DNA of 64,000 bases from Brucella grignonensis (GTDB taxonomy: Bacteria > Pseudomonadota > Alphaproteobacteria > Rhizobiales > Rhizobiaceae), in the NCBI RefSeq assembly GCF_002252505.1, contig NZ_NNRL01000161.1, positions 62,001 to 126,000 on the forward strand, read 5' to 3'. Position 1 is the first letter of the stretch, and every line of letters begins with the position of its first letter. A program made the translations under genes and the position numbers. The notes under the pieces were generated by a model. That model searched no databases, had not been told where the DNA came from, and saw only the letters and a program-made list of their open reading frames with translations. Shown in pieces: positions 58,593-64,000 of the stretch.

Positions 58593-59368
58593 CACCATTT
58601 TCCTTCAAAATTCGCTTCGCGCTTTTCGGTAAACGAGCGCACGCCTTCTTTCAGATCACCAGTCTTGGCGACAAGAATGGAACCCAGCGCCTCGACTGCC
58701 GTGCCATTGTCCTCGCCATTAGCGACTGACAGCATCAGTTTGGAAATTTCCAGCGCAGCCGGTCCGCGTTTGGCCACCCGCGCTGCATAATCCTGCGCCG
58801 CCTGTAATGCTGCACCCGTCTCCACCACATGATCCACCAGCCCATGCGACAGCGCTTCTTCTGCGGTGAACATTTCACCGCCCAGCACCATACGGCGCAC
58901 GATCTGCGCGCCGAAACGGCGCACAAGACGCTGTGTGCCGGACCAGCCGGGGATCATGCCGAGCGATGTTTCCGGCAGGCCGATTTTTGCCTGTCGCTCG
59001 ACAATGCGGATATCGGCGGCACCTGCCAGTTCCAGACCACCACCCAAAGCATGTCCATTCATCGCTGCGATCAGCGGCACACGCAAAGTCGCAAGCCGCT
59101 CGAAAACACGATGACCGTAGCGCACCCAGGCATGGCCGAATTCTGCCGGTTCCATGCCCCCCCAAGCCTTGATGTCACCGCCCGCCGAAAAAGCCTTGCC
59201 TTCGCCGGTCAGGATCGCAACGCGCACGGTGCACTCCGCTTCCACCTGATCACAGGCCGCAGACAATTCCTGCAGAAGCTCGATATCAAATGCATTGAGC
59301 TTTTCGGGCCGCTTGATGGTCATGACCGCGATGTGGTTCTCAATCGAGATGTCTATCCGTTGAGTCAT
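58592..59368 (-). CDS. Enoyl-CoA hydratase/isomerase family protein
   Basis: A 258-residue crotonase-fold protein. Oxyanion-hole segments are GEGKAFSAGGDIKAWGG and AMNGHALGGGLELAGAADIRI; the two crotonase catalytic Glu positions appear to be kept (Glu in GLPETSLGMIPG and in LGGEMFTAEEAL), favouring hydratase activity. It begins one base after the CoA-transferase stop and is coupled to the ALDH gene, so its substrate is probably a CoA ester made by the neighbouring transferase. Confidence 0.93.
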   Translation of the reverse strand: MTQRIDISIENHIAVMTIKRPEKLNAFDIELLQELSAACDQVEAECTVRVAILTGEGKAFSAGGDIKAWGGMEPAEFGHAWVRYGHRVFERLATLRVPLIAAMNGHALGGGLELAGAADIRIVERQAKIGLPETSLGMIPGWSGTQRLVRRFGAQIVRRMVLGGEMFTAEEALSHGLVDHVVETGAALQAAQDYAARVAKRGPAALEISKLMLSVANGEDNGTAVEALGSILVAKTGDLKEGVRSFTEKREANFEGKW

Positions 59369-60970
59369 TTATGCCTCCAGCTTTCGCGCAGGCTTTTGCG
59401 GCAGTGTCAGACCAATCGGCTCGTCACGGAACAATGCCTCATCCATGATTTTAAGCTGATCCGAAACGATCAGCGGAAACTCAGCCTGATCAAGAATATG
59501 CATCTGCAAATCCACACCCGGCGCAATCTCGGTCAGCACAATCCCTTCTGGCGTGAGCTTCAAAACCGCGCGTTCAGTGACATAGGTAATATCCTGCCCC
59601 TGCTCGACACTGCGCGGACCGGAGAAGGTAACATGCTCAACCTCACTAACGAGCTTTTTGAGCTTGCCTTCCTTCTCGATCACCAGCCTGTCATCAGCGA
59701 CGGACAATTTCGCCCCGGCATTGAACATGCCTGAAAAGACGATTTTTTTGGCCCGTGCAGTAATGTCGACAAAGCCGCCAGCGCCAGCAGTCACATGCGG
59801 ACGGAATGAAAGCTTCGACACATTGACCGAGCCATCGCGTCCGATCTCAAGGAAGGACAGAAGCGAGGCGTCGAAGCCCGCGCCCTGAAAATAAGTGAAC
59901 TGATAGGGCGACGGCATATAGGCATCAGCATTCGATGCGCAACCAAAGGCAAAGTCGAGAAGCGGCACGCCGCCGACCGCCCCCTGCTCAATCACCCAGG
60001 TGACTGCACCATGCAGGCCCTCTTCCAACAGAATGCGCGGCACATTAGCGGAAATGCCGAAGCCGAGATTGACCACGCTTCCTGCCTGCAATTCCTGCGC
60101 AACACGCCGCGCAATCGCTTTCTGAATATTGAATTCGGCCAAGCGGAATGTATCAAGCGGACGGAAAATCTCGCCGGAAATTGCCGGATCATAAAGCGTC
60201 TGCGTTGTCTGCTTCTGGTCGGGATCAACGACAATATAGTCAACCAAAACACCCGGCACGCGCACATCATGCGGTTTCAGCGTGCCTTCCTTGGCAATGC
60301 GCTTCACCTGCGCAATGACAATGCCGCCATTGTTGCGCGCAGCCAGCGCCTGATCAAGACCGCCAAGATAAGCACCCTCATGCTCATAGGTGAGATTGCC
60401 GCGTTCATCCGCAGTGGTGGCGCGGATGATAGTGACATGCGGCACGATATTGGGGAAATAGAGCCAGTCTTCGCCCTCAAAACTGACCTGCTTGACGACC
60501 GGCTCTTCACTGGCCTTTTCATTCATTGCCGATCCCTGTCGCTTGGGATCAACGAAGGTATCAAGCCCCACTTTGGTCAGCACGCCGGGGCGCTTGGCAG
60601 CCGCCTCTCGATGCATGTCGAACAGAATGCCCGACGGGATATTATAGGCCGGAATCTCATTATTGGTGATCATCTGCCAGATCAGCGGAGGCTCGGCACT
60701 CGACGGCCCTGACGGATAGGAACCGCCGATGATCTTCTTGAGAAGCCCCTTTTTGGCGATGTAATCGACACCCTTGATGCCACTCATATCGCCCGCAGCA
60801 ATCGGGTGCAATGTGGTGATATTTTGGGGATGACCGGTTTCATCAAACCGTTCACCAATCGCTTTCAGCATCATATCCGGGCAGCCAAGACCGCTCGATG
60901 AAGAGACCGAAACGACAGCGTTGTCGGGAATAAGGGCAGCTGCTTCCACAAAGGAAATATGTTTGCTCAT
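59369..60970 (-). CDS. Fused acyl-CoA:acetate/3-oxoacid CoA-transferase
   Basis: A 533-residue single-chain family I CoA-transferase (alpha and beta halves fused, as in YdiF/PCT/SCOT). The alpha half has VSVSSSSGLGCPD and the beta half VNLGFGISANVPRIL. The catalytic Glu is in VIEQGAVGG (about residue 335). It moves CoA from a donor such as acetyl-CoA or succinyl-CoA to a carboxylic acid. I start at 60970 (MSKHISFVEAA). It follows the Gfo/Idh gene by 5 bases and precedes the hydratase gene directly. Confidence 0.93.
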   Translation of the reverse strand: MSKHISFVEAAALIPDNAVVSVSSSSGLGCPDMMLKAIGERFDETGHPQNITTLHPIAAGDMSGIKGVDYIAKKGLLKKIIGGSYPSGPSSAEPPLIWQMITNNEIPAYNIPSGILFDMHREAAAKRPGVLTKVGLDTFVDPKRQGSAMNEKASEEPVVKQVSFEGEDWLYFPNIVPHVTIIRATTADERGNLTYEHEGAYLGGLDQALAARNNGGIVIAQVKRIAKEGTLKPHDVRVPGVLVDYIVVDPDQKQTTQTLYDPAISGEIFRPLDTFRLAEFNIQKAIARRVAQELQAGSVVNLGFGISANVPRILLEEGLHGAVTWVIEQGAVGGVPLLDFAFGCASNADAYMPSPYQFTYFQGAGFDASLLSFLEIGRDGSVNVSKLSFRPHVTAGAGGFVDITARAKKIVFSGMFNAGAKLSVADDRLVIEKEGKLKKLVSEVEHVTFSGPRSVEQGQDITYVTERAVLKLTPEGIVLTEIAPGVDLQMHILDQAEFPLIVSDQLKIMDEALFRDEPIGLTLPQKPARKLEA

Positions 60971-60975
60971 AATTC

Positions 60976-63011
<2,036 letters not shown>

Positions 63012-63031
63012 GCCAATCTCCTGTTCGCGTC

Positions 63032-63060
63032 ATTTAATTGGAACGTTCCAAATTTGTCAA
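63032..63060 (-). promoter_or_regulatory. LacI-gene promoter with nested perfect operator
   Basis: On the minus strand TTGACA (63055-63060), 17-base spacer, TTAAAT (63032-63037). The perfect 14-base palindrome TTGGAACGTTCCAA (63038-63051) begins right next to the -10 and fills most of the spacer, a layout that gives repression by blocking RNA polymerase. Confidence 0.85.
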
Positions 63061-63225
63061 TAATTTTGAACAACATCAGAACAATCTCAAAACCACGCGA
63101 AAGTGCGGGCCGAAATTCATATTTCCGAGCGCCATTTTTCAAAATTTATATACATAAAGCGTCCATTTTCCATATTTCATAAGAATATTCTATTTTTATA
63201 GAGCATCGCCTTGTTCTGCCTCAGC

Positions 63226-63254
63226 TTGATAATTGGAACGATCTAAATTATGAA
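63226..63254 (+). promoter_or_regulatory. DUF993-gene promoter with nested degenerate operator
   Basis: TTGATA (63226-63231), 17-base spacer, TATGAA (63249-63254). The spacer holds TTGGAACGATCTAA (63233-63246), keeping the left half of the operator of the divergent promoter exactly and diverging at two positions in the right half. The expected start is near 63261, followed by GGAG (63263) and GGAGG (63269-63273) before the ATG at 63280. Confidence 0.75.
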
Positions 63255-63279
63255 TCCGTCGTGGAGTTGGAGGACTGAC

Positions 63280-64000
63280 ATGAGTGCATCATCGGAAAAC
63301 GTGCTGACCCTGCCAATCGCAGACGGTAGCGTAAAATCCTACCGCTTGATTGGCGTACCGACACCGCGTCCGGCAAATCCGCCGCAGTTCAATCGCATTG
63401 CCTATGCGGCAGCGCATGTGGTTTCCGATCCGCTGAAAGATGCCCGTCCATGGAACGATCCGGCAATCGACTGGGATGCGACCATGGCTTTCCGGCATCA
63501 TCTGTGGAGCCTCGGCTTCAAGATCGCGGAAGCGATGGATACGTCGCAGCGCGGTATGGGACTGAACTGGACAGGTGCGCAGGAACTGATCCGCCGTTCG
63601 CTGGCAGACAGCAAGACCGTAGCGGGCGCTGATCTCGCGAGCGGTGCAGGCACTGACCACCTTGATCCCGCCGATGCGAAAAGCCTTGATGACGTGATCA
63701 AAGCCTATGAAACACAGGCCGGCTTCATCGAAAAACACGGCGGGCGTTTCATCCTGATGGCAAGCCGTGCCCTGGCGCGCATCGCCAAGTCCCCCGACGA
63801 TTACGCCAAGGTCTATGGCCGAATTCTCGGTCAAGCCCGCGACAAGGTCGTGCTGCACTGGCTGGGCGATATGTTCGATCCGCAGCTGAAAGGCTATTGG
63901 GGTTCGGAAAATTTCGACAATGCGCTTGATACGGTGATCGGCATCATTAGAGCCCATCGCGACAAGGTGGAAGGCATCAAAATCTCACTGCTGGAGGAGC
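63280..64000 (+). CDS. Dihydrodipicolinate-synthase-like (DUF993) protein, partial
   Basis: At least 240 residues, running off the window end without a stop, so the 3' part is missing. The N-terminus MSASSENVLTLPIADGSV and WNDPAIDWDATMAFRHHLWSLGFKIAEAMDTSQRG (in parts) fit the DUF993 family, which is related to DHDPS-type Schiff-base aldolases. The Lys nucleophile region is cut off or unverified. The gene is divergent from the LacI gene and preceded by GGAGG, 6 bases before the ATG. An aldolase-type cleavage of a keto-sugar acid is a plausible inferred role. Confidence 0.85.
   Translation, partial: MSASSENVLTLPIADGSVKSYRLIGVPTPRPANPPQFNRIAYAAAHVVSDPLKDARPWNDPAIDWDATMAFRHHLWSLGFKIAEAMDTSQRGMGLNWTGAQELIRRSLADSKTVAGADLASGAGTDHLDPADAKSLDDVIKAYETQAGFIEKHGGRFILMASRALARIAKSPDDYAKVYGRILGQARDKVVLHWLGDMFDPQLKGYWGSENFDNALDTVIGIIRAHRDKVEGIKISLLEE

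Overview
The window is chromosomal DNA of an alphaproteobacterium of the order Rhizobiales, almost certainly a Brucellaceae member of the Ochrobactrum / Brucella sensu lato group. The evidence is an Omp19-type outer-membrane lipoprotein with an Inh-like C-terminal domain, the mdh-sucCDAB-lpdA arrangement, the aerobic CobS/CobT chelatase pair, the aroK-aroB and xerD-accA neighbourhoods, and many short intergenic palindromic repeats of the kind scattered through Brucellaceae genomes. Species was not determined.

Region by region. 0-5 kb: an acetyltransferase, a membrane diguanylate cyclase, leuC and rplS. 5-9 kb: DUF4260, trmD and rimM facing the xerC, TraB-like and small membrane protein genes. 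9-20 kb: a minus-strand TCA block (mdh, sucC, sucD, sucA, sucB, then MAPEG, LysE and a secreted protein, then lpdA). 20-28 kb: zapE and omp19 on the minus strand, then dapF, mtaB, ftsY, ispZ and gloB on the plus strand. 28-31.3 kb: a zinc/cadmium-type P-type ATPase divergent from its MerR regulator across a shared operator. 31-38 kb: a DMT exporter, a DUF3108 protein, rpmB, a VUT transporter, cobS and cobT. 38-46 kb: a J-domain protein divergent from bolA, a ClbS-like protein, a CNNM/CorC protein, aroB, aroK, xerD and accA. 46-51 kb: an L,D-transpeptidase, tusA, a His-rich COG0523 GTPase, a D,D-carboxypeptidase and an M20 amidohydrolase, ending with tRNA-Arg(CCT).

Immediately 3' of this tRNA the sequence becomes markedly AT-rich and carries a single multi-pass membrane protein gene, a likely small horizontally acquired islet. 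From 51.9 kb to the end lies an accessory metabolic region. A LacI-type regulator heads a tightly packed minus-strand operon: Gfo/Idh/MocA dehydrogenase, CoA-transferase, enoyl-CoA hydratase, aldehyde dehydrogenase, GMC oxidoreductase, SDR and a second GMC oxidoreductase. Divergent from it is a DUF993 (dihydrodipicolinate-synthase-like) gene cut by the window end. Both divergent promoters carry a TTGGAACG-based operator lodged exactly in the 17-bp spacer between -35 and -10. I infer one substrate-induced catabolic regulon that oxidises an alcohol or polyol to an acid, activates it to a CoA ester and hydrates it. The substrate is not identifiable from sequence alone. This is the best candidate for an undescribed system in the window.

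Most of the rest is core genome. The intergenic spaces are populated by at least three families of short palindromic repeats; in two places the repeat supplies the stop codon of the gene before it.
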